NCBI GenBank assembly: GCA_015056255.1
Contig: SVGP01000001.1
Span: 62,001-126,000 of the forward strand
Reading direction: 5' to 3'
Length of the DNA stretch: 64,000 bases
From: Clostridiales bacterium
GTDB taxonomy: Bacteria; Bacillota; Clostridia; Christensenellales; Aristaeellaceae
The notes under the pieces were generated by a model. The model searched no databases, was not told the origin of the DNA, and worked only from the letters and a program-made list of their open reading frames with translations. Positions 28,480-36,746 of the stretch are shown here, piece by piece (positions within the stretch are counted from its first letter, which is position 1; the number at the start of each line of letters is the position of its first letter). Made by a program: the position numbers and the translations under genes.

Positions 28480-29085
28480 TTACTCATCATCCGCATGCGT
28501 GCGAAAGTGCAGGAGAATTGCATTTCGGGTATGATGCGCGTGCTTCATAAAATGAGTAAATGCAATAAAGATTATTGAAAAGATCAAGTTAAGAGACGGT
28601 TTGAATATCGAGTATGCAATCGGAAACATATCCGAGATGGTCAATGTATAGTCTCCGGTGCTTGCATATATTCTTGCAGCTGCGATCAGAATCAGAGCAA
28701 TAATACAGTCTGCCCACACCAAAATCGAAAAGAATTTGCGGAAATGGATTTTGAAGTAGAATAATGCATGATATACAAGAAGATTCGCAAAGGCAAAAAC
28801 GATGCTTCCATTGATAAAGCGCCATAAGTCCATATGCTCGTCTTTCCAGAATTCTTTCAGAATATACATGCCAATTTTATTTGTACGTTCTGTTTTTTCT
28901 TCTTCAGTCAATGCATCATAACCTTTTACCCACTTTACAGCATTGAATGCCGACAGACGCTTGAATTCCCCCGTGTTCACCGCCGATATAGTATCGTCAA
29001 TCGCAATAGCAAGGCATATAATCATCAAAACGCAGGAAGCGATGAAAGATATAGAAGCGATTACCTGTATACCTTTTCGAATCAT
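28480..29085 (-). CDS. Four-helix membrane protein, hypothetical
   Basis: Not recognised. It has 201 residues with four hydrophobic helices: IASISFIASCVLMIICLAI near the N-terminus, then a polar segment of about 50 residues (WVKGYDALTEEEKTERTNK), then INGSIVFAFANLLVYHALFY, FFSILVWADCIIALILIAA and a fourth, LNLIFSIIFIAFTHFM. The C-terminus is His-rich (MKHAHHTRNAILLHFRTH). Its downstream gap (28333-28479) holds a small hairpin, GGGAAGGCG / CGCCTCCC at 28379-28398, without a T-tract. Function unknown. Confidence 0.72.
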   Translation of the reverse strand: MIRKGIQVIASISFIASCVLMIICLAIAIDDTISAVNTGEFKRLSAFNAVKWVKGYDALTEEEKTERTNKIGMYILKEFWKDEHMDLWRFINGSIVFAFANLLVYHALFYFKIHFRKFFSILVWADCIIALILIAAARIYASTGDYTLTISDMFPIAYSIFKPSLNLIFSIIFIAFTHFMKHAHHTRNAILLHFRTHADDE

Positions 29086-29186
29086 TCGTCCATCTCCTTA
29101 TCCGTAATTCAGTATTCAAAATCCGTGAAACGGTTTACGCCGATTCACACCTTTATTGTCTATCTCCCCAAACTGCAACCCACCCT

Positions 29187-29260
29187 GTAGGGAACGATCC
29201 TGTTGCCGTTCCAAAACAATCTTAAAAGATAGCCTGGAATGGCACAGGATCATTCCCTAC
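29187..29260. repeat. 74-bp MITE-like inverted repeat
   Basis: 17-bp terminal arms, GTAGGGAACGATCCTGT and ACAGGATCATTCCCTAC (one mismatch), enclose a centre containing CTTAAAAGATAGCC. A degenerate relative lies at 29905-29968. The rest of the gap 29086-29452 shows no gene. Confidence 0.8.
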
Positions 29261-29382
29261 GGATTCTATCGGGATTGCTGATGAAACAAGCTTATTCTGA
29301 TTATAAATATATCATACTCTGCAAAATATGTCTATCATGCTACCGGAGGGAAGGACGAAATCGGCGGCGAGGGGATGGAAAA

Positions 29383-29406
29383 GCCCACAGCGCGGAGGCT
29401 GTGGGC
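29383..29406. terminator. Hairpin near right edge of the AT-rich island
   Basis: GCCCACAGC / GCTGTGGGC (29383-29391 with 29398-29406), 6-nt loop, followed by TTTT on the minus strand. It has the same layout and loop length as the hairpin at 26100-26123. It would serve as a leftward terminator for the small genes at 29453-29795. Confidence 0.55.
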
Positions 29407-29452
29407 AGTGCTTTGTTGGGTTACTTTCTGATGAATCAAAAAACTATCCAAT

Positions 29453-29581
29453 TCAATCAAACAGATTGTATTCATCCGATTCGTAATCGTAACTTTTTAT
29501 TTCACCCTCTAATACAATGCCATCAACATCTTCTATATAAGTACTGTAATCAGAGGGACGGTTCCACTGATATATGTTCAT
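29453..29581 (-). CDS. Possible 42-residue small ORF overlapping the zinc-ribbon gene
   Basis: A short frame begins MNIYQWNRPSDYSTYIEDVD and ends in a very acidic tail, DYESDEYNLFD. It overlaps the end of the 29550-29795 gene in another frame. Its composition looks protein-like, but no ribosome binding site was seen. It may be a separate small gene, or the original C-terminus of the neighbour displaced by a frameshift. Confidence 0.3.
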   Translation of the reverse strand: MNIYQWNRPSDYSTYIEDVDGIVLEGEIKSYDYESDEYNLFD

Positions 29582-29795
29582 TTTCCAGCTTCCAACTATA
29601 CTCCCCTCTATATTCATCAAAGCATTCACAGCATACCCAGTGTATATTCTTGGTTGTTACATATCCTTCATGAATATCATCAGGTGCGTTGGATATTTTC
29701 ATACCACACATTGTACAATGCTCATGTTCGTTATTGTTCTTAAACGATGCCTTTTTAAACTGTTCATTCAACATAAATCGTTGGTAGGTAATCAA
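29550..29795 (-). CDS. Small CxxC/CxxC zinc-ribbon-like protein
   Basis: Not a named family to me. It has 81 residues with two knuckles, HCTMCGMKI (near 27) and WVCCECFDEYR (near 54), separated by DDIHEGYVTTKNI, giving a likely single zinc site. The start appears to be TTG at 29795 (MITYQRF), with AAGGA about 10 nt upstream; an in-frame ATG at 29774 lacks a ribosome binding site. Similar short proteins recur as orphan or immunity-like genes in clostridial accessory regions (recollection, not searched). No toxin gene adjoins it. Confidence 0.65.
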   Translation of the reverse strand: MITYQRFMLNEQFKKASFKNNNEHEHCTMCGMKISNAPDDIHEGYVTTKNIHWVCCECFDEYRGEYSWKLENEHISVEPSL

Positions 29796-29904
29796 TTTCC
29801 AATTATCCTTTCTATCCTACTGAATTGGCAGGAAATGTATCAAAGGAACGGTTTCTCTGACCTACATTGTGTTGTCCCTCTCTTTTAATACTTTAATCCA
29901 CTTT

Positions 29905-29968
29905 GCAGGGAACGGCCTATGCGCCGTTCGAAAGCATTCTTAAAAGACAGCCCGAAATGGCGCGCAGG
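29905..29968. repeat. Degenerate copy of the 74-bp inverted repeat
   Basis: Shares AGGGAACG, GCCGTTC and CTTAAAAGACAGCC with the element at 29187-29260 in the same order, but its right arm is decayed. It lies in the gap before yajC. Confidence 0.6.
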
Positions 29969-30029
29969 TTATTTACGATAATTTCTTCGAAGCAACAGAA
30001 CTCAAACCAATACATCCTAAATTCAAAAC

Positions 30030-30053
30030 AGAGCCGCCCATCAAGGCAGCTCT
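30030..30053 (-). terminator. Terminator of yajC
   Basis: Minus strand AGAGCTGCC / GGCGGCTCT (one G-T wobble) with a 6-nt loop, followed by GTTTTG; 12 nt past the yajC stop. Confidence 0.7.
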
Positions 30054-30064
30054 GCTTTCATTTA

Positions 30065-30427
30065 TTAAACTTCGGGCTCGGCGTCGTTCTCGAGGGGCGC
30101 GTCCTCAACGGACTTGATAGCCCAGCGAGCCATGTGCATGGTGGTCTTCTGAGCGCCGACGGCGATGATGACCTGATCGTCACGAAGGCCGGTGATGGTG
30201 CCGTAGATGCCGCCGATGGTCAGGATGCGATCGCCAACCTTGAGGGAAGCGAGCATGTCCTTGACAGCCTTGTCCTTCTTTTTCTGAGGACGCATGAGGA
30301 AGAAGTAGAAGATGACGACCATCAGTACGAGGGGCAGGATCATGCTGAGCAGCGATCCGCCTGCGGACATGGTTTCTGCGGTCGCGCTTGCGTCAAGAAG
30401 CGTTGCGAGGGACACGAAATCAAACAT
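30065..30427 (-). CDS. yajC: Preprotein translocase accessory subunit YajC
   Basis: Single-pass membrane protein of the SecDF-YajC accessory complex; 120 residues. One transmembrane helix (SMILPLVLMVVIFYFFLM) leads straight into the family hallmark RPQKKKDKAVKDML near residue 45. The KVGDRILTIGGIYGTI block follows near 62 and an acidic tail ends the protein. The N-terminal stretch before the helix is about 25 residues and slightly longer than usual. It lies downstream of tgt, as is common, but has its own promoter and terminator; secD and secF do not follow in this window. Confidence 0.93.
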   Translation of the reverse strand: MFDFVSLATLLDASATAETMSAGGSLLSMILPLVLMVVIFYFFLMRPQKKKDKAVKDMLASLKVGDRILTIGGIYGTITGLRDDQVIIAVGAQKTTMHMARWAIKSVEDAPLENDAEPEV

Positions 30428-30461
30428 GTGAACAATCTCCTTTAAAAGTCATTACTTTATT

Positions 30462-30490
30462 ATTATACCGAAACCGGGCGATAAAAACAA
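30462..30490 (-). promoter_or_regulatory. yajC promoter
   Basis: Minus strand TTGTTT (30485-30490), 17-nt spacer, TATAAT (30462-30467), followed by AGGAG 9 nt from the ATG. Confidence 0.75.
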
Positions 30491-30526
30491 CGCCTAAAAT
30501 CGATATACACGTAAATTTCAAGTCAA

Positions 30527-31711
<1,185 letters not shown>

Positions 31712-31721
31712 TTAAGCGCTT

Positions 31722-32207
31722 TTACGCTTCTGCACGCGCCTTTCTCTTTACAATCAGGCATGCCATCAGGCCAATCGCTGCAAGCGCCGCGCCAAACACC
31801 ACTTCGACGGGAAGCGAATTGTCCCCCGATGCGGGAATGACGACGGGATTGATTACGCGCACGTTAACTTCGACCTTCAGGACGACTTCGTCCCCTTCAT
31901 AGGCTTCCATCGTGTAGACGCCCGCATCTTCCGGCTGAGCGTTTAAAAGGTTATAGATGCGCTCGTTTCCGTTTATCTCAATGGCTTTTCCCTCGAAATA
32001 CCACTGATAGCCCGTGGGCTCCACACCGTCAACGCCGACTTCAATCTGAAGATCCTCGCCGACGTCCACAATGGCGCTTTGCGTCTGGGTGGTGATTCTG
32101 AAGGTGAGATAAGTGCGGATCGCACCGTTTTCCGCAAAAGCTGTGGAAACGCATATCACTAAAGCGATGAGTACTGAAAGAAAAACAAGCACTGTTTTCT
32201 TCTGCAT
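31722..32207 (-). CDS. Ig-fold surface protein with sortase-like C-terminal signal
   Basis: Exported protein of 161 residues. It has a signal peptide (MQKKTVLVFLSVLIALVICV...AFA) and one immunoglobulin-like domain with the I-set hallmarks W in GYQWYFEGKAI and the D-A-G-V-Y motif in EDAGVYTMEAYEG. A C-terminal anchor follows: IPASGDNSLP, one hydrophobic helix (VVFGAALAAIGLMACLIV) and the basic end KRKARAEA. IPASG is a plausible variant of an LPxTG-type sortase motif. The ATG at 32207 has GGGGGAG 6 nt upstream; nine upstream codons of the longer frame have no support. It has its own promoter and terminator and is divergent from the secG gene. Ligand and role unknown. Confidence 0.82.
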   Translation of the reverse strand: MQKKTVLVFLSVLIALVICVSTAFAENGAIRTYLTFRITTQTQSAIVDVGEDLQIEVGVDGVEPTGYQWYFEGKAIEINGNERIYNLLNAQPEDAGVYTMEAYEGDEVVLKVEVNVRVINPVVIPASGDNSLPVEVVFGAALAAIGLMACLIVKRKARAEA

Positions 32208-32255
32208 TTCATACTCCCCCATCCAAATAAACATAACTATCCCGTAAGTACGTTT

Positions 32256-32284
32256 ATTTTATCGCCTGTATGTTTATGTTTCAA
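32256..32284 (-). promoter_or_regulatory. Promoter of the Ig-fold protein gene
   Basis: Minus strand TTGAAA (32279-32284), 17-nt spacer, TAAAAT (32256-32261). The remaining 380-nt divergent gap (32208-32588) is AT-rich and shows no gene beyond the two promoters. Confidence 0.7.
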
Positions 32285-32493
32285 GTTTTGGCATGCTTTT
32301 ACTTTGTTTTGTAATTTTGGCGCAACACATCGAAATATATTTGTAATATTTCATTTCGCCGTGTCGCGTGCGTTTTTCCACACATGAATTTATTATGAAC
32401 GCACACTCTGTATATAATGAATGTTTACACCAAAAAATAACGCGTAAAATCAAATTCCCGCGCTACTTTTTTGAAAATTCACGAAAAAAACAG

Positions 32494-32522
32494 TTGCTAT
32501 CCTGATGGAAGCGTGATATAAT
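32494..32522 (+). promoter_or_regulatory. secG promoter
   Basis: TTGCTA (32494-32499), 17-nt spacer, TATAAT (32517-32522) with TGA before it (extended -10). A GGGGAGG ribosome binding site precedes the ATG at 32589. Confidence 0.8.
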
Positions 32523-32588
32523 ATATAATGCTTTATGCCTTATTACTGCGGAAACGCCGCGTAACGTAAATCTGGGGAGGAAATCTCA

Positions 32589-33380
32589 ATGACTATCTTC
32601 ATCAATATCTTACTGATCCTTATCTCTCTCGTACTGATCGTTGCTGTTCTGATGCAGGAAGGCAACAAGCAGGGTCTGGGCGCCATCGGCGGTGCTGCCG
32701 AGACCTTCCTTGGCAAAGGCAAAGCCAAGGGCGTTGAAGGCAAGCTCCTTCTCATCACCAAGATTGCTGCGGCGGCTTTCGTCGTTCTGGCCATCGCCAC
32801 CACCTGGTTCTCCGCCCGCACCTACACCGTTAAGTATTTCGATGAAAACGGCAAGGAAATCTTCCCCGCTTTCGAAAACGAAGTTCTCGTTCAGCAGCTT
32901 CTTAATGGCATCACCATCAACGAAGAAGAATACACCGACGAGCAGAAGCGCGCCACCTACTCCAAGGGCAGCGAGATCTATGACTATGCTCCTCCCGCCA
33001 AGGAAGGCTATCATGGCCGCTGGGACGTAGAGCTTCCCGACACCATGGACGGCAATGACTATGAGCTTCATGCCATTTATGAAATCGGCGACTTCACCCT
33101 CACCATCGAAGACGGCCACAATCCCGTCGGCGAGCACGCCGTTGACGAAGAGCATGATCATGAGGTCTTCAAGACCGTGACCGCCGCTTTCGGCGATCCC
33201 ATCGATCTTTCTGACGTTCAGCTTCCCGAAGCCCCCGAAGGATACACCGTAGAGTGGAGCCAGCCCTTGCCCGAGACCATGCCCGGCTTTGACACCACCA
33301 TCTACGTCATCTATACCGAGATCGCTCCCGAAGCCACTCCCGTTGAAGCTGAAGAAGCGACTCCCGTTGAGGCCGAATAA
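32589..33380 (+). CDS. secG: SecG with a long extracellular InlB-repeat-like extension
   Basis: Residues 1-78 are SecG, the small subunit of the SecYEG channel: helix 1 (FINILLILISLVLIVAVLM), the conserved loop QEGNKQGLGAIGGAAETFLG and helix 2 (ITKIAAAAFVVLAIATTWF). SecG normally ends here. This protein continues for about 185 residues with two modules of the internalin-B/Flg_new type. Module 1 runs from YTVKYFDENGKEI to GYHGRWDVELPDTMDGNDYE, and module 2 from FTLTIEDGHN to GYTVEWSQPLPETMPGF. It ends in an acidic repeat (EATPVEAE twice). With SecG topology (both ends outside) the extension would be extracellular. There is no frameshift or internal stop, and its codon use matches that of the SecG part. 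A terminator follows. Confidence 0.93.
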   Translation: MTIFINILLILISLVLIVAVLMQEGNKQGLGAIGGAAETFLGKGKAKGVEGKLLLITKIAAAAFVVLAIATTWFSARTYTVKYFDENGKEIFPAFENEVLVQQLLNGITINEEEYTDEQKRATYSKGSEIYDYAPPAKEGYHGRWDVELPDTMDGNDYELHAIYEIGDFTLTIEDGHNPVGEHAVDEEHDHEVFKTVTAAFGDPIDLSDVQLPEAPEGYTVEWSQPLPETMPGFDTTIYVIYTEIAPEATPVEAEEATPVEAE

Positions 33381-33397
33381 TTCCGATCAAATTCATC

Positions 33398-33432
33398 AAA
33401 CGGCATACAGCATAAGCTGCATGCCGTTTTTC
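33398..33432 (+). terminator. secG terminator
   Basis: AAACGGCATACAGC / GCTGCATGCCGTTT (33398-33411 with 33416-33429; one mismatch), tetraloop ATAA, then TTTTTC. Confidence 0.85.
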
Positions 33433-33502
33433 TTTCCAAAGCAGAATAGCAATCTTCCTCCCCGGAAACAATCTGAAATACAATCCCTGAAGGAGAAATC
33501 AT

Positions 33503-35662
33503 TTGAATACAGATATCATGCTTGAGGCTTTGTCAAAGCTTAAGCGCCCGACTGACGCGCACACCCTTTCCCTGTCGGCAGGGCTTACGCCTGAAGACGG
33601 CTTCAATGCCTTAAATCAGCTGGTGGAAGCGGGACGCGCAGTGCTCACAAAGCATTATAAATACGCGCCCCTTAAGATGATGGAAGTCGTTTTATGCAAG
33701 GCGCGCGTTTCGCCGAATGCGCCGGCATTTGCCCAGCCCGTTGACGGCGGCGACGACTATTATCTTGAAATGGTCGATGAAATTCCCATGGATGGCGATC
33801 TGATCCACGTGCGCCCCGTAAAGTCCGACCGCCCGCGCGCAACGCTCGTAAAGGTGGTAAAGCGCGCGCATACGCTGATTACCGGAAGTCTGTTTATCGA
33901 AGAGCCGGAGCCCATCTCAAGAAGGCGCTCCAAAAAGCATGCCCGTCCAGGCCGCTATAACCCCGCGCCGCTCGCCTTTGCATTAACCAGCGACCGGAAG
34001 CTCCCCGCCCGAATTGAGGTGGAGGGCGGCTTTTCCATCGCGCAGAACGGCGATCTGTGCCTTTTCGAAATCAGCAAATACCCGAAAAAGGGCGGACACA
34101 TGAAGGTTCGCATCAATAAAGTCATCGGCCTTTCGGACGACATGAACGCGCGCCTGAGCGCACTGCTTGCGCAAAACGGCATAGAAGAGTCGTTCAGCGA
34201 AGCGGCCACTCAGGAAGCGGCCCTTCTGCCAGACGAACCAAGCGATACGGACGTAAACGCCCGCCGGTCGCTCACGGATCTTACCACCTTCACGATCGAC
34301 GGTGCAGACGCGCAGGACTTTGACGACGCGGTTTCTCTTGAGAAAACCGAAGACGGATATATTCTGGGCGTTCACATCGCGGACGTTTCGCATTATGTGC
34401 GCGAAGGCAACGCGCTGGACGCGGACGCACGCGCGCGCGGAACCAGCGTATATCTACCCGGGCGCACGATTCCGATGCTCCCTGAGGCGCTTTGCAACAA
34501 TCTTTGCTCCTTAAAGCCCAATGTAAACCGCCTCACATTTTCGCTTCTGATGACTTTAAGCGGAACCGCCGTTGTGCATTACGAACTTTTTCCATCCGTC
34601 ATCCGCTCCCGCGCGAGGCTTACGTACGACGATGTAAACCGGTTATTTAAGGGCGAAGAAAACACCGTTCCAGAGGAGCTTCATGAAACGCTCGCCCAAA
34701 TGAACGTCCTTGCAAAGCGCCTGACCGAAAAGCGTCTGGGGCGCGGCGCGCTTGAGCTTGAATTGCCGGAGCCTGAGTTCGACCTTGCTTCTGATGGAAC
34801 GGCGGACGCCGTTCGCGCGAGAGAACGGGGCGACGCGCACCGGCTGATTGAGGAATTCATGCTCCTCGCCAACGAAACCGTGGCCGAGCACGCAAACAAA
34901 CACCAAATGCCCTTCCCCTACCGCGTTCACGAAGCGCCGGATGCGGAAAAACTGGGCGCGCTTGAAACGCTTCTGGTCGCGCTTGGAAAGCCCAAGAAGC
35001 TGGGCGGCGCGCCGAGTCCAGGCAAGCTTCAGGAAGTTTTGAATCTCTTTAAAAACAGACCTCAGTCTGTTATCGTCTCCCGAACGCTTTTAAGAAGCAT
35101 GTCCAAGGCGCGCTATCTCGATAAGCCCCTCGGACATTACGGCCTTGCGGCGCGGGATTACTGCCATTTCACCTCCCCCATCCGCCGCTATCCGGATTTG
35201 CTCGCTCACAGAATGCTGCGCCTTTCGATCGAAGGCAAAATGAACGAGGAAGCCGAAAAGCGCTGGGGCGAAAAGATGGCGGAGCTTACGCGTGAAGCCA
35301 GCGAGAACGAAGAACGCGCCGCCGTCTGCGAGCGCGACGGCGACGCGCTTCTGTGCGCAAGCTATTTAAATAAACACGTCGGCGAAGTCTTTACCGGCAC
35401 CGTCACCTATCTTGGAAAGCGCGGCGCGTTTGTGGCGCTTGAAAACACCGCCGAAGGCCGCATTCCCCCGCAACTGATGGACGATTTTTATTCCATGGAC
35501 GAGGATCACACCTTCATGATGGGCGCGCATACCCACAGAATGATCAGGCTCGGCGATAAAATCCGCGTGGAAGTTTACGAAGTCAACGTAGCCTCCGGCG
35601 AAATTGAGTTTGCCATGGCAGAGGAAAAGCCGAAAAGGCGATACGGAAAAACGCGCGGATAA
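33503..35662 (+). CDS. rnr: Ribonuclease R
   Basis: Processive 3'-5' exoribonuclease that degrades structured RNA; 719 residues. An N-terminal winged-helix/cold-shock region precedes the RNB catalytic domain. The magnesium-binding aspartates are in IDGADAQDFDDAVSL near residue 268-282, followed by GVHIADVSHYV. The C-terminal S1 domain is GEVFTGTVTYLGKRGAFVAL near 628, ending in a basic stretch. The start is TTG with AAGGAG 7 nt upstream. Order secG-rnr is typical of Firmicutes, but smpB, the usual next gene, is replaced here by about 400 nt of repeats. Confidence 0.95.
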   Translation: MNTDIMLEALSKLKRPTDAHTLSLSAGLTPEDGFNALNQLVEAGRAVLTKHYKYAPLKMMEVVLCKARVSPNAPAFAQPVDGGDDYYLEMVDEIPMDGDLIHVRPVKSDRPRATLVKVVKRAHTLITGSLFIEEPEPISRRRSKKHARPGRYNPAPLAFALTSDRKLPARIEVEGGFSIAQNGDLCLFEISKYPKKGGHMKVRINKVIGLSDDMNARLSALLAQNGIEESFSEAATQEAALLPDEPSDTDVNARRSLTDLTTFTIDGADAQDFDDAVSLEKTEDGYILGVHIADVSHYVREGNALDADARARGTSVYLPGRTIPMLPEALCNNLCSLKPNVNRLTFSLLMTLSGTAVVHYELFPSVIRSRARLTYDDVNRLFKGEENTVPEELHETLAQMNVLAKRLTEKRLGRGALELELPEPEFDLASDGTADAVRARERGDAHRLIEEFMLLANETVAEHANKHQMPFPYRVHEAPDAEKLGALETLLVALGKPKKLGGAPSPGKLQEVLNLFKNRPQSVIVSRTLLRSMSKARYLDKPLGHYGLAARDYCHFTSPIRRYPDLLAHRMLRLSIEGKMNEEAEKRWGEKMAELTREASENEERAAVCERDGDALLCASYLNKHVGEVFTGTVTYLGKRGAFVALENTAEGRIPPQLMDDFYSMDEDHTFMMGAHTHRMIRLGDKIRVEVYEVNVASGEIEFAMAEEKPKRRYGKTRG

Positions 35663-35756
35663 CTTACCGCCTCTTTGAATCCCGTTGGGCGAGGTGCTTG
35701 CCCTCGCCGCATTCTTGGCGTGTTTTGGTCAGTATATATTTTTCTGTCATCAAGCG

Positions 35757-35874
35757 TATTTCGGCGGGAGCAAGCCCCCGCCCTACGGTGTTAAAAGCAT
35801 CTTTCTGCGAAAAGAGCAGTTTAACACCTTGGCTCCCCCCTCTGGGGGGCTGGCGCCGAAGGTGACTGAGAGGG
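35757..35874. repeat. Mixed hairpin repeats downstream of rnr
   Basis: 35762-35786 repeats the CGGCGGGAGCAAGCCCCCG unit of the 9.1-9.3 kb block. 35831-35874 (GGCTCCCCCCTCTGGGGGG ... GGTGACTGAGAGGG) is a variant of the unit seen at 21696 and 9052. With the element at 35947 this fills the rnr-ysxC gap; no gene was seen. Confidence 0.75.
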
Positions 35875-35946
35875 CTATGCGTTCATCTCGATCAGCGTCG
35901 TATTGAAATTTTCTTCTGACTTTACGGATAATCATGAAAATAGAAT

Positions 35947-36027
35947 GCGCGGGCGGTCAATGACCGCCCCTACAGTATGGTTATGACATCATCACAAATT
36001 GTAGGGGCGATCATTGATCGCCCGCGC
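35947..36027. repeat. 81-bp palindromic element, copy 3 (inverted relative to copies 1 and 2)
   Basis: The reverse complement of this copy aligns over its full 81 bp with copy 1 (8026), including the asymmetric core, so it is the same element inserted the other way round. It lies 58 nt past the ysxC stop. Confidence 0.9.
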
Positions 36028-36039
36028 TGATCTTATTAT

Positions 36040-36067
36040 GCTGGACAGTTTTTCTGTCCAGCCTATT
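36040..36067. terminator. Terminator downstream of ysxC
   Basis: GCTGGACAG / CTGTCCAGC (36040-36048 with 36054-36062), 5-nt T loop. A T-run follows on the plus strand; for the leftward lon-ysxC transcript the tail is less T-rich. Confidence 0.65.
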
Positions 36068-36085
36068 TTTAAACTGTATGTACGC

Positions 36086-36745
36086 TTATTCCTCTTCCAC
36101 TCTCGTCGGGCCGTCTTCGAATGTGATGCCCTCAGGAAGAACGAATCCGTCGTCCTCTACAACGGGATGGAGAATCGAATCGATCAGGTCGATGAGCTTG
36201 TCTCTGCCCGTTCCGTCCTCAGACGAATAGGCGATCACCTGCCAGGGCTGAACAGTGAGGGAACGACAGATGACGGGCAATGTTCTGCTTCTTTGGGCTT
36301 TACTCAATTTGTCCGCTTTGGTTGCGATGACGGAGAAGGGAATATTATAGTGGCGAAGGTAATTCGCCATCATTTTGTCCTCGTTGGTCGGATCGTGGCG
36401 GATATCGGCAAGCAGGAACACATGCTTAAGCGTTTCGGAGCCTGCCAGATAGCTTTCCATCATGTTGGCCCATTTCGCCTTTTCGCTGCCGGGCGCTTTG
36501 GCAAAGCCGTAGCCCGGAAGATCGGCAAGAATGAATTCCTCATTCACCCGATAGAGGTTGATCATGCGGGTTTTACCGGGCTCGGACGAAGTGCGGGCAA
36601 GCTTATTGTTCTGGCAAAGGGAATTGATGAGCGAGCTTTTTCCGACGTTGGATTTGCCCGCCATCGCAATTTCGGGAAGGCCTCTTCCGGGATAATCGCG
36701 CAACTTGTCAAGGGATGTGAGAAAAACGGATTTTGTAATTCTCAT
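36086..36745 (-). CDS. ysxC: Ribosome biogenesis GTP-binding protein YsxC/EngB
   Basis: Essential Era-like GTPase acting in late 50S assembly; 219 residues. G-motifs: G1 AGKSNVGKSSLIN near residue 29, the EngB signature TSSEPGKTRMINLY (G2), G3 DLPGYGFAKAP near 75, and G4 ATKADKL near 142. The ATG at 36745 has GGTGG 9 nt upstream and starts 1 nt after the lon stop. The C-terminus runs about 20 residues beyond the G domain with an acidic end (FEDGPTRVEEE). The lon-ysxC pair is a classic Gram-positive arrangement. Confidence 0.95.
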   Translation of the reverse strand: MRITKSVFLTSLDKLRDYPGRGLPEIAMAGKSNVGKSSLINSLCQNNKLARTSSEPGKTRMINLYRVNEEFILADLPGYGFAKAPGSEKAKWANMMESYLAGSETLKHVFLLADIRHDPTNEDKMMANYLRHYNIPFSVIATKADKLSKAQRSRTLPVICRSLTVQPWQVIAYSSEDGTGRDKLIDLIDSILHPVVEDDGFVLPEGITFEDGPTRVEEE

Positions 36746-36746
36746 A

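Noticed and set aside
29239-29673. Rightward 144-codon frame in the accessory island
   Set aside because: It overlaps the zinc-ribbon gene on the other strand and a terminator hairpin, and its composition is unlike a protein.
29903-30445. Rightward 180-codon frame antisense to yajC
   Set aside because: Shadow of yajC; the yajC protein has clear family motifs, a promoter and a ribosome binding site.
35053-35071. Exact 17-nt match in rnr to the ACAGACCTCAGTCTGTT junction of the 9.0-kb repeat
   Set aside because: It encodes an ordinary NRPQSVI stretch of RNase R; a short palindrome shared by chance is the simpler explanation.
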